A stretch of DNA of 64,000 nt. It comes from Eutypella sp. D-1 (taxonomy: Eukaryota > Ascomycota > Sordariomycetes > Xylariales > Diatrypaceae). A program made the position numbers and the translations under genes. The DNA lies in assembly GCA_023313575.1 (NCBI GenBank), contig JAJTTP010000005.1, forward strand, positions 1,674,001 through 1,738,000, given 5' to 3'. Positions 47,137 to 59,392 of this stretch are shown one piece after another; the first letter of the stretch is position 1; each line of letters opens with the position of its first letter. The notes beneath the pieces were generated by a model that saw only the letters and a program-made list of their open reading frames with translations, was not told the DNA's origin and made no database searches.

Positions 47137-48450
47137 CTACCGGGACATTCGCGCATAGTCGGCCGGGTTGTACGCCTTGTAAGGCGTGGGAGCCAGGGGC
47201 GCGGGGCGAAGGTCGTCGCCGCGACGGTGCTCCTCCGGCGTCTCGCGGTGCGTCGGAAGTTCGTTCGCGTATGCGTATGCCTTGGACTGGTCGAGACCGG
47301 GGGAACCGGGGCCGCCGCCGCCCCAGCCGTCCGACACCGACGAATGCGAAGTCCGCTGTGACTCGCCGCCGCCGTTCAGCGAGGGGCTTAACTGGCCCCC
47401 TCCAGCCCCGGACGAATACCTCCACCCACCACTGTTGACGCTGTTGCGGGGATCCGCCGATGACGAACGTTGCGATAGGTTGGACGACACCGTCGATGTC
47501 CGGTCCCGCGTCCCCTGCGGCGGCGGTTGCATGCTTGGCGACGCGTGGTAGAAGTCCCCCGGCAGCTCCATTATTATCGCGCCCGAGCCGGGGTTCTGCT
47601 GTTGCGTGTTCGCGTACTCCGTTCTCGGCAGTTCGGTAGTGTTTGGAGCCTGACGATATTTATTCGGGTCGCTGTAGGGATTTACGAGTTGTTGTGCAGG
47701 GTACTGGCATTGCGAATTCGACGTTCCGGGCCTACTGCCTTGCTGCTGTTGTATCGACGAGGGCCGCGGCACTTGGTAGGGTATGGACGGGGAGAGCGGC
47801 GGGGAGCGTGAGCTGTTGACGGGCGAAGTCTTATCGCGGGGGTTGACGGTCCTGATCTTGCCGTCCTCGAACATGGCCTGAAGCACACCGGCGTCGAGGA
47901 GCTCGGCCTTCTTGATGATGCGCGCCACCATCTCCTTGCTGGCGGCCTTCATCTGGGATTTGACGAGTCCGACCATCGCGATGTTACACTTGATCTCGAT
48001 GTCCTCGCGCAGGTAGAGGCCGTCGGCGGGGGCGCCGAGGGCCGCGAGCCCGATCTCCTGCCCCCCGGCGGCCCTCTCGGGCGGCTCAACGCCGGGCTGG
48101 TTGCCGGCGATGCGGTACTTCACGCGCAGGTCGACATTGGCAGGTGCGTAGATATGGGTCTGCAGGCCCCAGGGAAGGTCGTGGAAGCAGCCGTTAAAGC
48201 TGATAACGCCGGAGCCCAGGCGGCCGATGCCCGGGATGTACTGGACGCGCTCGGTGATCTCGTACCAGGTCGAGAAGTACTCATCGGCGGCGGCGTCGCG
48301 CGGAGCCTTGATCTGGCGGTGCGATAGCACCAGCGGGTTCAGCGTGATGGTCTCGCTGTGGCTGTGTAGGATGTCGATGGCGAGCTGTCGCGGGATGAAA
48401 CCCGGGATCGGCGTGATGACCGTATAAACCTCCTTTTTGCGGAGTACCAT
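47137..48450 (-). CDS. DUF7053-type fungal protein, 437 aa
   Basis: Single exon. The first 190 residues are a compact conserved domain: RKKEVYTVITPIPGFIPRQL, DILHSHSETITLNPLVLSH, DEYFSTWYEITERVQYIPG, SFNGCFHDLPWGLQTHIYAP, GLYLREDIEIKCNIAMVG, KKAELLDAGVLQAMFEDGK. I recognise this as the domain of unknown function DUF7053, found widely in filamentous ascomycetes; a lipid- or ligand-binding START-like fold is often suspected, but I cannot show it here. The rest (about 200-437) is Pro/Ser/Gln/Gly rich (IQQQQGSRPGT, SPSLNGGGESQ) and probably disordered, ending near NPADYARMSR. No signal peptide or membrane segment is seen. Function unknown. Confidence 0.88.
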   Translation of the reverse strand: MVLRKKEVYTVITPIPGFIPRQLAIDILHSHSETITLNPLVLSHRQIKAPRDAAADEYFSTWYEITERVQYIPGIGRLGSGVISFNGCFHDLPWGLQTHIYAPANVDLRVKYRIAGNQPGVEPPERAAGGQEIGLAALGAPADGLYLREDIEIKCNIAMVGLVKSQMKAASKEMVARIIKKAELLDAGVLQAMFEDGKIRTVNPRDKTSPVNSSRSPPLSPSIPYQVPRPSSIQQQQGSRPGTSNSQCQYPAQQLVNPYSDPNKYRQAPNTTELPRTEYANTQQQNPGSGAIIMELPGDFYHASPSMQPPPQGTRDRTSTVSSNLSQRSSSADPRNSVNSGGWRYSSGAGGGQLSPSLNGGGESQRTSHSSVSDGWGGGGPGSPGLDQSKAYAYANELPTHRETPEEHRRGDDLRPAPLAPTPYKAYNPADYARMSR

Positions 48451-51400
48451 GGCAGCGGTGACGACGACAACAATTAATATGTGCGTGTATTGAGCGCTTG
48501 ATTAGGACGGATATGACAGAGGGAAATGCTCAATCCGCTTATCGGTTCAAGCTGAGTTAATCAGTCGAGATTGGAAACCCAGGTCATAAATTATGGGTAA
48601 GTAGGTAAGTATACAGGTACAGTATGAGAGTATGTAGCTGCAGATGGTAGAGAATGATGTGGCTGTCGGTTGTATGTAGGAGCGCAAATATTAGCTGGTG
48701 TGTGGTGTTGTGCTATAGATGTTTGAGTCGCAGAGTCAGAGTCGCAGTGTCGCAGTATGTGTTGTTGTGAGCCCTCTTGGGGAATTGAGCCGATATTCTA
48801 AGGTTGCAATGTTGCAATGTTGCAACCAACATAACGGAGCACGGACAAAATGCAAAATAACTTTGACCATGTAAGATCCCTCCCAAGACCGCCCCCAAGA
48901 CTTTGTTCCCAAGACTGCTGGGTATAAGGTGGTTCCGTTCTCCGGTATGACGGAAATAGAATGAATATCACCTCCACACAGTCTAATCGGGGGGCAGGAC
49001 AAGGAGCAGGGATGCCGTAAGCCCAACTATTTTGCGGTCCTGTCAAGTCTGTCCAACAAACAATAGTTACTAGTTGACTCGCTCTCCAAGCTATCTTGCT
49101 GTCTGGTTATGTATGGCCGGCCGTACAATGGCTTGTCATGCCTATCGATTGCGCCTCGTCCTTCGTCTTTGGTGGGCCCCAACCGAGATAGGCTTGATAA
49201 GATCGACACGCTGTATTAGGTGCTTAGTTGCGTAGATATAATGCACAATGCTGATTAGGAAGGTAAGAAGAAGAAAAAGAAGAACGAATAGAAACAAGAA
49301 CCGGCTTGGCTAGTGATCGCCTACATACTAGTTAGACGCAACAGATTTACAGGCGCACAGGGGTTTATATGTCGCCACTGACTGACGCTGATGTTGATGC
49401 TAATGAGTCGAGGCGTGCACGGAGTAAGCGGGAGGTGATCTTGCGGGGCGGGCGCAGCGGGGTGAATTGGGGGAAAGAAAAGATTCCGACACAAGTTACA
49501 AAGTATCCCAAAATCCCTTGAATGCGTCACTTGGCGCTTGGCTTTTGGCTCTTCGCCTCTTGGCGCCCGGCAACATCAGAAGCCGCTCGTAGCTCGTAAC
49601 AAGATACCACCTTGACAGGGCAAGACAAGCTGGACAATCTGGCAAGGCAGACTGGACAACTTGTAGTGGTAGAGTTATAGAAGCCCGATCTTTTTACACC
49701 TGGTAACCTTCATCTGAATTGGACCTTTTTTTCTACCTGGGTTGCTGGGCATGTTTTTGATTGCTTGGCTGTTTAGTTGTCTTCGAAGGCCTAGACTTAC
49801 ATACTAGACTTAGCCACCTAAAAAGTGGCGCCCGCGCGCTCCTTGCCTTTGCGTCATAGCAGCATCTACTATTACCGTGTATGGGTCGGTCCTTATTAGC
49901 ACGTCAATTGCAATTGTATGTCTAATACCGAAGCTATTAAGGGACCCATGGACCCGTAGACCCCTGGATTGAGGCTGAACTCTCGACTTCAGACGACTAC
50001 ACTACTTGGCTGCTACGTGAATTTTTCTTTTCTTCGTTGCCCATATGAAGTTGGCAGTTATAGCTGTGTTCAATTATAGCTACCAATTTTTTTCTACCGA
50101 AAATTCTGCCGAAACGGGAAGTCGAGAGGAAGTCGATACGCTTCTAGAGTCAGTTGTTTGAGCAGCCTTAATCCTAGCTCCTCCGGCAGAGGTGAACTGT
50201 TCTGATATTGATTTGGCAATGACTATCTGGAGGAGCTCTATGCCAAAATCTTCAGAGACTAGATTGGCGCCCAGCCGACAACAAGTCACATTCGCTATAT
50301 ATCACGATCATACCTGAAAGCGAGGCTGGGTGACAAGGTTTTCTTTGTCCACCTAGGATGCAGGTTGTGCTGTCCTTAGGAAATCGCTAAATGCACGAAC
50401 ATCCTATGATCCACAGTCTCGATCTGTTATTTCGCACTATATTGGCAGTCCTATATACGTCAGGCCAAACGAAGTTCTGTAAATGGATTGGAACCATGGG
50501 GAATATATTCGTTTACACCTATGTGAACTCCGTCCTAAAGAGGAGGCTTCTGTAAAAGTATTATATTTGTCTCATAGGTAGTGCAGAGCACGCAATGGCG
50601 TAATTGAAGTCACTGAATCTAGGTTGCATGAGGCCAAAATTTCACAATGGCGTGAAGTCAGTTATTAGACATTACATTATGGAGTAAATCAATCCTAACC
50701 CACAGTCACTATGGAGGTTGCCTTGGTAGCGATATGCTATCCAAAAATTACTTCTGATTCTCGTCACAGCTGCGACTGCCTTTTACCATCATCTATGTAA
50801 AACCTCAAGTTTAAGGACAAAATGAAAACTCTAAGCTTGTAATAACATGGACTGCTTTCAATAAATAAGTCATATGTTGGAGAATGCCGCTATGGGCAAG
50901 ACATAAACGCTTGTTGATCTTGATAGGGCGGGCATCATATTTGAACGTTCGAGTGGTTAAATAATTCTCTGGCAGAAGCCTTGAAAGCCGGTTGTGGTCA
51001 GACGAAGTTTGGATGCCGTTATCTAGCTAACCACGTGACCACAATATGTTTTGGGATCAGACGTGGTCACGAGAGGCAATAGCCTGAGCTTTTGGATAAT
51101 TATTAGTTCCCTTTGTTGCTGTTGAAAAGTAGCTAGATAGGCATATATTACCATATAATCCGGCAAATGTTGCAAGGGCGTCTTGGTATCTGGACATGTT
51201 AAAGGAGTCTGTCTATATATCATAGGACAGGATATCATAAATTCTTTTTCAAGCATAAGTTCAGGCTGAACCTGTTACTTGGAAGGTAACGTCACCTGAA
51301 GTTGTGACTACCGTAGATTCCTCATGATTTCTTCCCTTGGAACTTATAAAACTTGCTACCTCTAGGTCTTCAGTAGCCATAGCCACTTCCTCTATCTTTG

Positions 51401-52640
51401 GTAATCAACCAAACAACCCCTACCTACGTGGTCTATGACTAGAAGAAGGCATGCCATAACTTATGTAGATATTATCATTGTAAGTTATTAGCTTGCGCGT
51501 GTAGGTCTCTCGATTAACACCACGGAGTATACATTATGGATTGGACAGACATGGTTACCATTACTGCTCGGCGATGTATATATATGGTATTGGAGTGAAA
51601 GGCCCTTTACCACCCTGACACGCTGAGTGCTATAAGAAGCAGCTCCCCGGCCCCGCACCCGTAGAGGTTCTAGGGAAAGGGCGTTGAGATTGCTGTTACA
51701 AGTGAATTCTTGACAGCATCGAGGTACGGCTAGTTGATATGAAAGCGTATGAGAGGGTGGTGGAATTGACACTGCAAGTACCAGTGCTACCGAAGTCGGT
51801 AGATATGTTGATACCAAGAGCCGGTACCAATATCAAAAATATTTTCGTTGGGAGCATTCGAAGGAAGTTACTGAAGAGGTATTCTTGATTTTAGGCAGAA
51901 ATTTGGTAGTTTTCTTATGGTCTGCAAAAGCAAGCAGTGTTGTTAGGCACCTTCATTTTCTGTACACTGATCTTGAAACTTTCATACCTGAGAAAAGTCT
52001 TCACCTCCGATCTCCCTGTCAACCAGCCTCCCGTCTCTTCACCACTTGCCACCCACCCAGTACATAACAGTAAATACGACAACAACAGCTCATACATCTC
52101 CAGCCCTTTTAATACAAGAGTAGATTTATCGTCTTCAGACGACACATCATAGTAAGTTATTGATCGATCCACTATTATTTATGAGGCCGAGTCGCTCAGT
52201 TAGACGATGTTTTTTTATTGTCCAATCCATCATGAACGATCGCCTGCCGCCACAATATATTTCCTCGACCCTCCATGATATGCAGCGTTGTTGCCTTGCC
52301 GTTACCGAGCAGCTGAGATTCGGACCCCAGTTAGGCTGTCCAGGTTACCGGAGTTGGCCTGTTCACACTTTAGCGCCTTCTAATTCACATCCCACCACCC
52401 TGAACCTGCCCATCTCATCTCTTACACACACATCCATCACCAATCACACAACCAAGCTTTCTCAATTTTTATTTTCCCTTAAACTTGTTCATTGCATCAT
52501 TCTTTTCTAACAGGCACCGCAGGACTCCTTCTGTCAACGGCCGCGCATCATTATCAAGTTAATACTCACCCTTCTATTCAACTAAAATCATCATTACCAA
52601 CCTTCTCGATTCATCAACCATCCTATCATAAATCATCACG
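48451..52640. other. 4.2-kb gene-free interval, partly AT-rich
   Basis: Contains a GTCGCAG-type repeat (48727-48755), three TTGCAATG-like units (48804-48827), and an AT-richer segment from about 49690 to 51500 without family-like frames. An isolated TATA-like box is at 51345-51352. The last 250 nt are the pyrimidine- and CATCA-rich leader of the next gene. Confidence 0.5.
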
Positions 52641-53466
52641 ATGTCTGCCGATAAGAAACCCTTCCTGACCGATCGCGAGAATGAGGTCCTCGCTAAATCG
52701 TGGCTCTGCATGAGGAATGTGCCCGATGTACGTATTGCCGATGTCTATGCCATGATCCCTGCTACTGACCAAGTGATCTACGTCACATCGCCATGCCTGC
52801 CTGACCTACGGCAGCAGACTTACGCACCAACTAACGTGAAAAAATTCACAGGTCGACTACGAGAAGCTGGCCCGTCTTACCAACTATGGGAACCCCCGCA
52901 GCGTTAGTAACGTGCTTGCCGTGAGTAATTTCCCATGCAAAGCCTCTATTTCATTCCATTTTTATAATTTATTTGCTTTTTCGCTGTTTCAGAGCGAACC
53001 CAGTACACCTCTTCCCCCGTGATTATCACACCTTTGAGTCGCAAGGCACTGGCGACTTCCGCCTCCGATGCACCTAGAAACCCACAGGGCCCCGAGAAAT
53101 TACTGGGAGAACCACAAACTAACTCTGATAACGTAGGCTATCAAAAAGAAGATCCAAGCTACAGCCGTGGAGTCCGGCGAAGATGCGATCCCCTTCACGC
53201 CCAAGAAGGCCAAGCGCGCCGCCGCTGGAACGCCTGCTTCTCGCAAGCGCAAAACTCCAGCCAACGATGCTGGCGGTGATGGCGAGGAGGTTGACGTAGC
53301 TACGCCTACCAAGCGCGGCCGCAAGAAGGCTGTTAAGACCGAGCCTGAGCCGTCGGTCGACTCCGAGGAGAACAAGCTTTCTGTGTTCAAGAAGAATGGT
53401 GCTATCAAGAAGGAGGAACAAGCCCCTCAGGGAATGAATGACATCATGATGGAGGGCGAGGCTTGA
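52641..53466 (+). CDS. Small basic nuclear-type protein with helix-turn-helix-like N-terminus
   Basis: Three exons: 52641-52727, 52852-52920 and 53137-53466, giving 161 residues. The N-terminal 60 residues (FLTDRENEVLAKSWLCMRNVPD, VDYEKLARLTNYGNPRSVSNVLAAIKKKI) have the spacing of a short tri-helical Myb/SANT-like or homeodomain-like unit, each exon carrying about one helix. The remainder is Lys/Arg/Pro rich (TPKKAKRAAAGTPASRKRKTP, PTKRGRKKAVKTEPEP) with AT-hook-like and nuclear-localisation-type clusters, and it ends with an acidic tail (MNDIMMEGEA). A chromatin or DNA-binding role in the nucleus is likely but inferred. I know similar short proteins from other filamentous fungi without an assigned function. 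Intron 2 is unusually long for this window (216 nt). Confidence 0.85.
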
Positions 53467-55338
53467 ATGAGCTTCGTCGCGTCTATCACTAACATGCGAG
53501 GGCGACTAGGCAACGACATAGGTGGCGGAGAGACGGAGGTTCCGGTCTATGATGACTTAGCTCTGAAATCGTAAGGAGGTACCTAGGATCAGGGAACATT
53601 TTGCTGTTCGAGATCGCTATTCTAGCAGAGATTAACGATACCTGATATCGGTATCAAGCAAGCGCGTGTGCGCGATACATGGTTATTAAGTTAGTATGCA
53701 CATATGCAACCGGATCCCGACATAGGGAATCAATCCACGCGAATTCATTCACCTCGTCATGTTTCACAAATTTGATTCTAAAGCCTGGTAGGTTGAGAAA
53801 TACATGGGTGTTTCTTGTGCACACACATGAAGTACACCACCCCATAGTTATTGACTGAGCAAGGGTCGTTGTATGAGACAATAGACGCCACCATCAGTTG
53901 GAGTCGCGTAGATATCTAGTCGTAACTTGGTCCTTCCTAGTTCTAACTACATGCACGCCTTCCTCCCGGCCTTCCCGTCGTTTTCCTGCCGGCTCAAGCC
54001 GATGGTAAACGGCCCGTATGGTAGCCCAGTAGTCCACGAAGGCTGCTGCTACCTGCCTCTTCTTACATGAAACCTGCATCCGATGAATTCGCCCTTATGT
54101 CCTTGGTTTCTTGTATTGGATTTTTCTTTTCCCGTGACACCTATCCGCTGACATGGTAGACAAAGTAGCGCGATCGTAATGGTGGGGCAGGGAGTAGCAT
54201 TTCGAAGCTTTTAAGAAAGGCCTATATTCAGATACTTTGCGTTGTTTCACTTTCATGTAACTAGATGGCAAGGCGTACCGGCGCTTGGCAGCCATTTCCA
54301 TCGGATTGGACCTCTGCTCCTGTCTGCGCCTTCACAGATGCTGTAGACGGATCTGTATGCCCTATTATGGTGTCAATAGCTGACACAGGCCATCTTGATG
54401 ACCTAGGAAGGGGCGTGGGTCCTACGGGGGCCCCTCGATACCCTTTCGTCGCGCTAGAACTATATAGATGTGGCGGTTCCTGGTTTTGACAGGCGATCTG
54501 ATAAACGACACTGGCTGCGTGATCGGAAAGGACCGAGCCGCAAGGGTGAGGGGCAGCCCTACTCAACACCTACAGGGCACCCATATACAGTAGTGGTCTA
54601 GAGCTCTAGGTACTTACAGGCATTGTGCGACGCACGGGGGAGAACAACTATAAATAATTGGCTCGAAACACGCCGCATCGTATCGGTCTGTGGTTTGGTT
54701 ATAGTTACTTCGAGTGGCCTATATTGTCTAGGCTTATATACCTCGGAGGGAAGGTGGCATGCATTAACCCCGATCGATATACGATGTCCAAGATCATGCG
54801 CACGTGGGTGCTTCTCTCTCCTTTCCCTCTCGGTCAAGAACGTTGTACCAATCGGTTTGCCCTGCTGTCCGGGGTAACGCCGTTGTGCCCTAGGCCTGCT
54901 AGGGGAGGCTGTTCGCGCGCTAGGCAGGTGCTGTAGATGGGCACCATCCGGGTTCCAATTCGCCTAATCAGGAAACAGCCCGACGGATCTGGGACTCTCA
55001 TTGGCCCTGAAAGCCCTCTTCAACAGGACGAGGCCAGCTTCTAGCAGGTAGGGCATCGCGGTAGTTGCCATTAAGGAGCCCCGGTCGCTGGCTCCACATG
55101 GGTTGGTGCGACAAGTTTGGGGATCGACAACCTGCTTGATGAGGTCTTCATGTGAAGATCATGCCCCCCCTGCGCACAGCCACGGAGATATAAGATTGGC
55201 ATGGTACCTCCTTGGACAGCAACTACTACTTAAGAACACGGTTCGGACGATTCGATTTGCTCACTCGCTCCTCCTCCCAACCGCCGTCTACCGGATCATA
55301 ATATAAATAATTAGAACAATATATATCACTCATTTGAA
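53467..55338. other. Intergenic stretch
   Basis: About 1.9 kb with only short unsupported frames. It includes the 3' flank of the small nuclear protein gene and, at its right end, the AT-rich promoter (AATATAAATAATTAG near 55299) of the SurE gene. Confidence 0.5.
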
Positions 55339-56317
55339 ATGCGTACCCAATCCATTCTCTCGTTTTTGCCCCTTCTGGGTGCCACCAGGGGAGCCCGCAT
55401 CATCCAATCCAACGATGATGGCTGGGCCGAACTTTACCTCCGATCCTTCCACGAGGCTCTGATCGCCGACGGCCATGATGCGGTCGTCTCGGCGCCGGCC
55501 GAAAACCAGTCGGGAAGAGGTAAGCAAACGCGTCGGACAAGGGGCCCGTAGCTAGTGGTGTTTGGTACAAATTTCTCACAGCCGCGCTCGCGTACTAGGT
55601 TCGCTCGACAAGGAGCCCGGCCCGCGGGACAAGCCGTGCCAGTATAACAGCTGTGAGGCAGGCAGCGGGCCCGTGGGCAGCAACGCGACCGACCCGCGCC
55701 TGAACTGGGTGAACTCGTTCCCGGTAACGTCGCTGAAATTCGGGCTGTCAACATTCGGACCGCAGGTGTGGGGCGACGACTCGCCGCCGGATATCGCGGT
55801 CACTGGCCCGAACGTGGGTTCCAACCTGTTCCTCGCCGTACCCTTCTCGGGAACGGTAGGCGCCGCCGTCGAGGCCGCCCATAACCACGGCATCCCCGCG
55901 ATCGCGTTCTCCGGCGCCGACAGCGGCACTCTACCCTTCGATACGAATCCTGTACCGCGACGAAGCCTCGTGTACGGGGACCTCGCGGCCCTGGTCACCG
56001 CCAAGGTCCTTGAGGGCGGCGCGCCCTACCTCCCCGAAGACGTCTGGCTGAACGTCAACTTCCCTGGTGTCACCGATGAGTGTGGAGAGGTCGGCGACTT
56101 CAAGTTCGTCCTCAGCCGCATTAACCCGGGCATCATCTCTGACCGCGATGTCGAGACCTGCGGCAGTGACCGCTTGCCCACCGAGAGCGACGTCGTTAAT
56201 GCCGACGGCTGCCACGTCTCTATCAGTGTCGGCGACGCCTCGGACAAGACTACTGCGGACGCTACAAAGCAGGCCGCTGTCCTGGAGAAGCTGGGCGACT
56301 TCCTGACTTGTCTGTAA
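55339..56317 (+). CDS. Secreted SurE-type phosphatase / 5'-nucleotidase
   Basis: Two exons, 55339-55519 and 55599-56317, giving 299 residues. The N-terminus (MRTQSILSFLPLLGATRGA) looks like a signal peptide, so the product is probably secreted or vacuolar, unlike the cytosolic bacterial SurE. The SurE core is clear: IIQSNDDGW with the metal-binding Asp26-Asp27, VVSAPAENQSGRGS across the intron (the canonical AP--N-SG), DIAVTGPNVGSNL (the canonical V-G-N-G-N), SGTVGAAVEAA, GIPAIAFSG, and LNVNFPG. Family members are metal-dependent acid phosphatases that act on nucleoside monophosphates and other phosphomonoesters. Cys pairs in the C-terminal third fit an extracellular protein. The start is the only ATG giving the signal peptide. 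Confidence 0.92.
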
Positions 56318-57391
56318 ATAATATAATATCCAAAACCACATTTGTGGTTGAGCCCTAAGCATCAATGAAATGCATGGCTAGGTGGCGGCGGTGTTAATAA
56401 AGATAAATTTCAATTTCTCATAGCTTCCCTTGAATCATGTATTACTATGTCAGATACCTACTTCGCGCCCTCCTGCCTGCCCAGAGCCACGTTGGAGTCT
56501 TTGTTCAACGATAGGGTTATTTTGCTCTTCTCGATAGGGCCCCCGTTATCTCCTAACAGACTTCTGCTCGATTCGAAGCGCAGAGAACTTGAGGGTAGCG
56601 CCTCGCTTAATGGTTTGTAAGTGTCAAGTCTTCTCATGGGGCGTCGAAACTAACCGACACATGCCAACAAGCCCGGTTTTCTAGTCGTAGGACCAAGGGT
56701 ATTCTTGTACGATGCATGATAGACCCATGTACAATTGCCCTACTAAATTCTTTACGGTAAGCTATGGTACGCCTAGAAGGTTTGTCTGGGTGATGCAGTA
56801 TGTCCAAGCTATAGTGCCAATTTAACCCTATTCTCGCTATCCAGCGCGAGGGTTCCTAAGCACCATGAATATCTCCCATTATAATAGGCTATATAATAGG
56901 CTATATTAGGATACTCGCCTAACAAGAGTGGTGCTTACTAACTAGGAGGTCTCGTAAGTAGGGGGGAGGGGGGGCAAATCAGACTGGGGGGCGGCTGAAG
57001 CCCCGTAGCATTATTCCCGGGATGACGCCAGCCGCTCAGTTGTACGCGCTCAGCCCTAAATGAAGAACTCCTACCAGGCCCAAGAATTCTGTCAATGACA
57101 CATGTTGCAAGGAAATTATTCCGCCCTGGCTTCAATAGTGCTTATAAATTTTAGGGTCTAGAATGCTCCGTAAAGGACTATCGAGTTTGGCTACAGTCGT
57201 TTGATGATTCAACATGGCTTCCATTCGCGAAGTTCTGTCGTCATTGTGATTTACCAATTCGAACGACCTTCCTGATTGCGGCATCCGCATAATTTCGTAG
57301 CGGTGAGACATTGATAAGGCACCTGTGAGCTCGCTGCAAGGGGGTGTCATGACTCCGAACTGGTATAAGTTGTGTCATCTGCTCTCCTGAG
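56318..57391. other. Intergenic stretch
   Basis: No convincing frame. It contains a duplicated TATAATAGGCTA at about 56879-56905, and the promoter of the PL20 gene at its right end. Confidence 0.5.
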
Positions 57392-57399
57392 TATAAGAA
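57392..57399 (+). promoter_or_regulatory. TATA-like box of the PL20 gene
   Basis: TATAAGAA, about 110 nt before the preferred start codon at 57501, followed by a CATCACCCTTTC leader. Confidence 0.45.
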
Positions 57400-57500
57400 G
57401 AGCCGCTTGCATCACCCTTTCTGTCATTGATCGGCATGAACAAACCACCATTTGAAGGACTCAACTGTTAATGATACACAATCATACACATCTTTTCACG

Positions 57501-58274
57501 ATGTTATTCGCAACCCTCCCTACTATCCTAGTCGCGCTCGGCGCCACCGCAGCACAGGCTGTCCAGACCTTTGCCAACACCGGCACCAAGAGCGGATGGA
57601 ACCAGACCTACACGGAGAACAAGGGCACCGTCGATGAGGTGACCAATGTTTTCTACAAGGGCCCGACGTCGCTCAAGATGACACAGACCTGGGACCCGTC
57701 GTGGCAGGGGCGGTTTCACTCCGAGGTGTTCAAGTACAACGCTTACCGCAAGGGGGACACGGGGTTCTACGGGTTCGCGTTCCGGCTGGCGGAGGGCTGG
57801 GAGTTCAACGACCAGTCGTATAACCTGGCGCAGTTCATCGCAGACTTCAAAGACCTCAACTGCGGCGAGGACAGCATGCCGAGCAGCATGATCTTCATCC
57901 AGGGCAACCGACTTGGCACGCGCGTCAAGTACGGCGACGTGTGCCCGATCTCGTCGCAGAAGACGCGGTACTTCAACAACCTCGCGACGGTGACACCCGG
58001 CGTCTGGCACCGCATCGTCATCCAGTCCAACTGGAAGAGCGACTCCACCGGCTTCTATAAGATGTGGTTCGACGGCCAGAAGGTTACCGAGACCTACGAT
58101 ATCCCCACCACCGTCAGCGATGGCCGCCCTTTCCAGTTCCGCGTCGGTCTGTACGCAAATGGCTGGCACGACGACCCTGCCGGGAACACTGGCAGCCAGA
58201 ATTTCCGTCAGGTCTGGTTCGACCAGATCGGCATCGGCTCCGAGTTCAAGGACGCGGACCCTGACCAATGGTAA
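57501..58274 (+). CDS. Secreted polysaccharide lyase family 20 (glucuronan lyase)
   Basis: Single exon. From the ATG at 57501 the protein has 257 residues, beginning with a good signal peptide (MLFATLPTILVALGATAAQA); an in-frame ATG at 57471 would add ten residues. The mature protein starts VQTFANTGTKSGW and shows the beta-jelly-roll segments YKGPTSLKMTQTWDPSWQGR, FYGFAFRLAEGWEF, YNLAQFIADF, PSSMIFIQGNRLGTR, WHRIVIQSNW, FYKMWFDGQKV, FRVGLYANGW and FRQVWFDQIGIGS. This is the layout of the PL20 family, whose characterised fungal members cut beta-1,4-glucuronan by beta-elimination. A single catalytic domain without a carbohydrate-binding module is present. It probably serves in digesting extracellular polyuronides. 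Confidence 0.9.
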   Translation: MLFATLPTILVALGATAAQAVQTFANTGTKSGWNQTYTENKGTVDEVTNVFYKGPTSLKMTQTWDPSWQGRFHSEVFKYNAYRKGDTGFYGFAFRLAEGWEFNDQSYNLAQFIADFKDLNCGEDSMPSSMIFIQGNRLGTRVKYGDVCPISSQKTRYFNNLATVTPGVWHRIVIQSNWKSDSTGFYKMWFDGQKVTETYDIPTTVSDGRPFQFRVGLYANGWHDDPAGNTGSQNFRQVWFDQIGIGSEFKDADPDQW

Positions 58275-59392
58275 ACGGCACAAGCACCTCCGAAACGGCG
58301 CTAAATAGAGATGTGGCTGGCGTCTACAACGGGTCATTCGTTAACCCAGCTTTGACGATGGATGGTTGGTGTTCGGGATGAAGGGGGGCAATAGTGCCAA
58401 GGTATATAATTATCTCGATGTTATACGACCGTTTCTGGCAGCCAGATTAGCAGGTGTCATTATTGAGGTTTGGCGCTGCTTGTAGACACACCCGAGAGAG
58501 ATGTTGAGGTTTGGTGAACTGAAATGCAGGGTTATATACAAGTCGTATGGAGATTCTCAATCTTGTGAGCATGCGGGGAACTTCCTAATACGATCTTATA
58601 GCCATGTACCATTTTTAAGATAGTAACTTCATTGGAACTGATAACTCCCTGATGATTTTACTTAGAAGAGCCGTGTTTGTACCCCACCCCTATCCTACCC
58701 CTATCTTACATAATCAATCTAACATCCTCACATCTATTGTGATACAGCTAGCAGCATGTAAACCACCATGCGAAATTTAGCCCAATGTGTCATGAAAGGA
58801 TTTGTAAGCATTGCTGAGCGTGGCTCAGCATTGTGACGAAGCTTCTAGATTCTGAGACTTCAAATGCCTTATTCTGTAGTGAGTGATCCCCGAGGTTTCT
58901 CTTCGTGCTGAAGAACTTGACAAGGGCCTAAGGACTTGTTACTTCGAAAGCATGCCACGACTCAAATAAGTCTGGGGTATGTGTAGTTATTGGTTGTTCG
59001 GTGCGATCTCTATTCTCTAATTCTCTACGATGCTATGCCGAAATGTATCGTGTATGCGCCTGAAAACCCTCCCTGTGTAGTCCCTCGCAAATACCGCGCA
59101 TCCGGTATTCCTCTCTCCAGCAATGCATTAAGCCCATGTCCACAGCTTTCCCTCGGTAGACTCAACAATAGCTGGTGTTAAGCATTGAGTCATGGTAGAA
59201 TCAGTTCAGCCTACACCATTATTCCGCATTGGCATCTAAGACAGCATGGTGGTGACAGCCCTGCCAGCTCTACCTGCGACGATATGGCAGGCAAAACAGC
59301 ACGTCGTGTGGACATCACACTGGTCCATGGTACTCTCGGCCTCAATGCAGCTGTCGGGGTAGGGTGAAAGGTTCACACCTGTGAGGTGCTCT
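58275..59392. other. Convergent intergenic stretch
   Basis: 3' flanks of the PL20 gene and the small minus-strand gene; no convincing frame. GCTGAGCGTGGCTCAGC near 58813-58829 could form a small stem-loop. Confidence 0.5.

Noticed and set aside
49690..51500. AT-rich segment considered as a transposon damaged by repeat-induced point mutation
   Set aside because: The base composition is suggestive, but no transposase or reverse-transcriptase trace, terminal repeats or target duplications can be seen, so it is not called as a mobile element.
52184..52220. tRNA-like start GGCCGAGTCGCTCAGTTAGAC followed by a T run
   Set aside because: Resembles an A box and a pol III terminator, but no B box, anticodon arm or pairing acceptor stem follows within the needed distance. 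The T run comes only a few bases later.
54265..54489. A 74-codon plus-strand frame (MARRTGAWQPF...)
   Set aside because: No conserved-looking motif, no promoter or intron signals; kept as unsupported.
57528..58337. A 269-codon open frame on the minus strand across the PL20 gene
   Set aside because: Shadow of GC-rich codon usage in the lyase gene; composition is Arg/Val/Leu/Glu-rich without family-like motifs.
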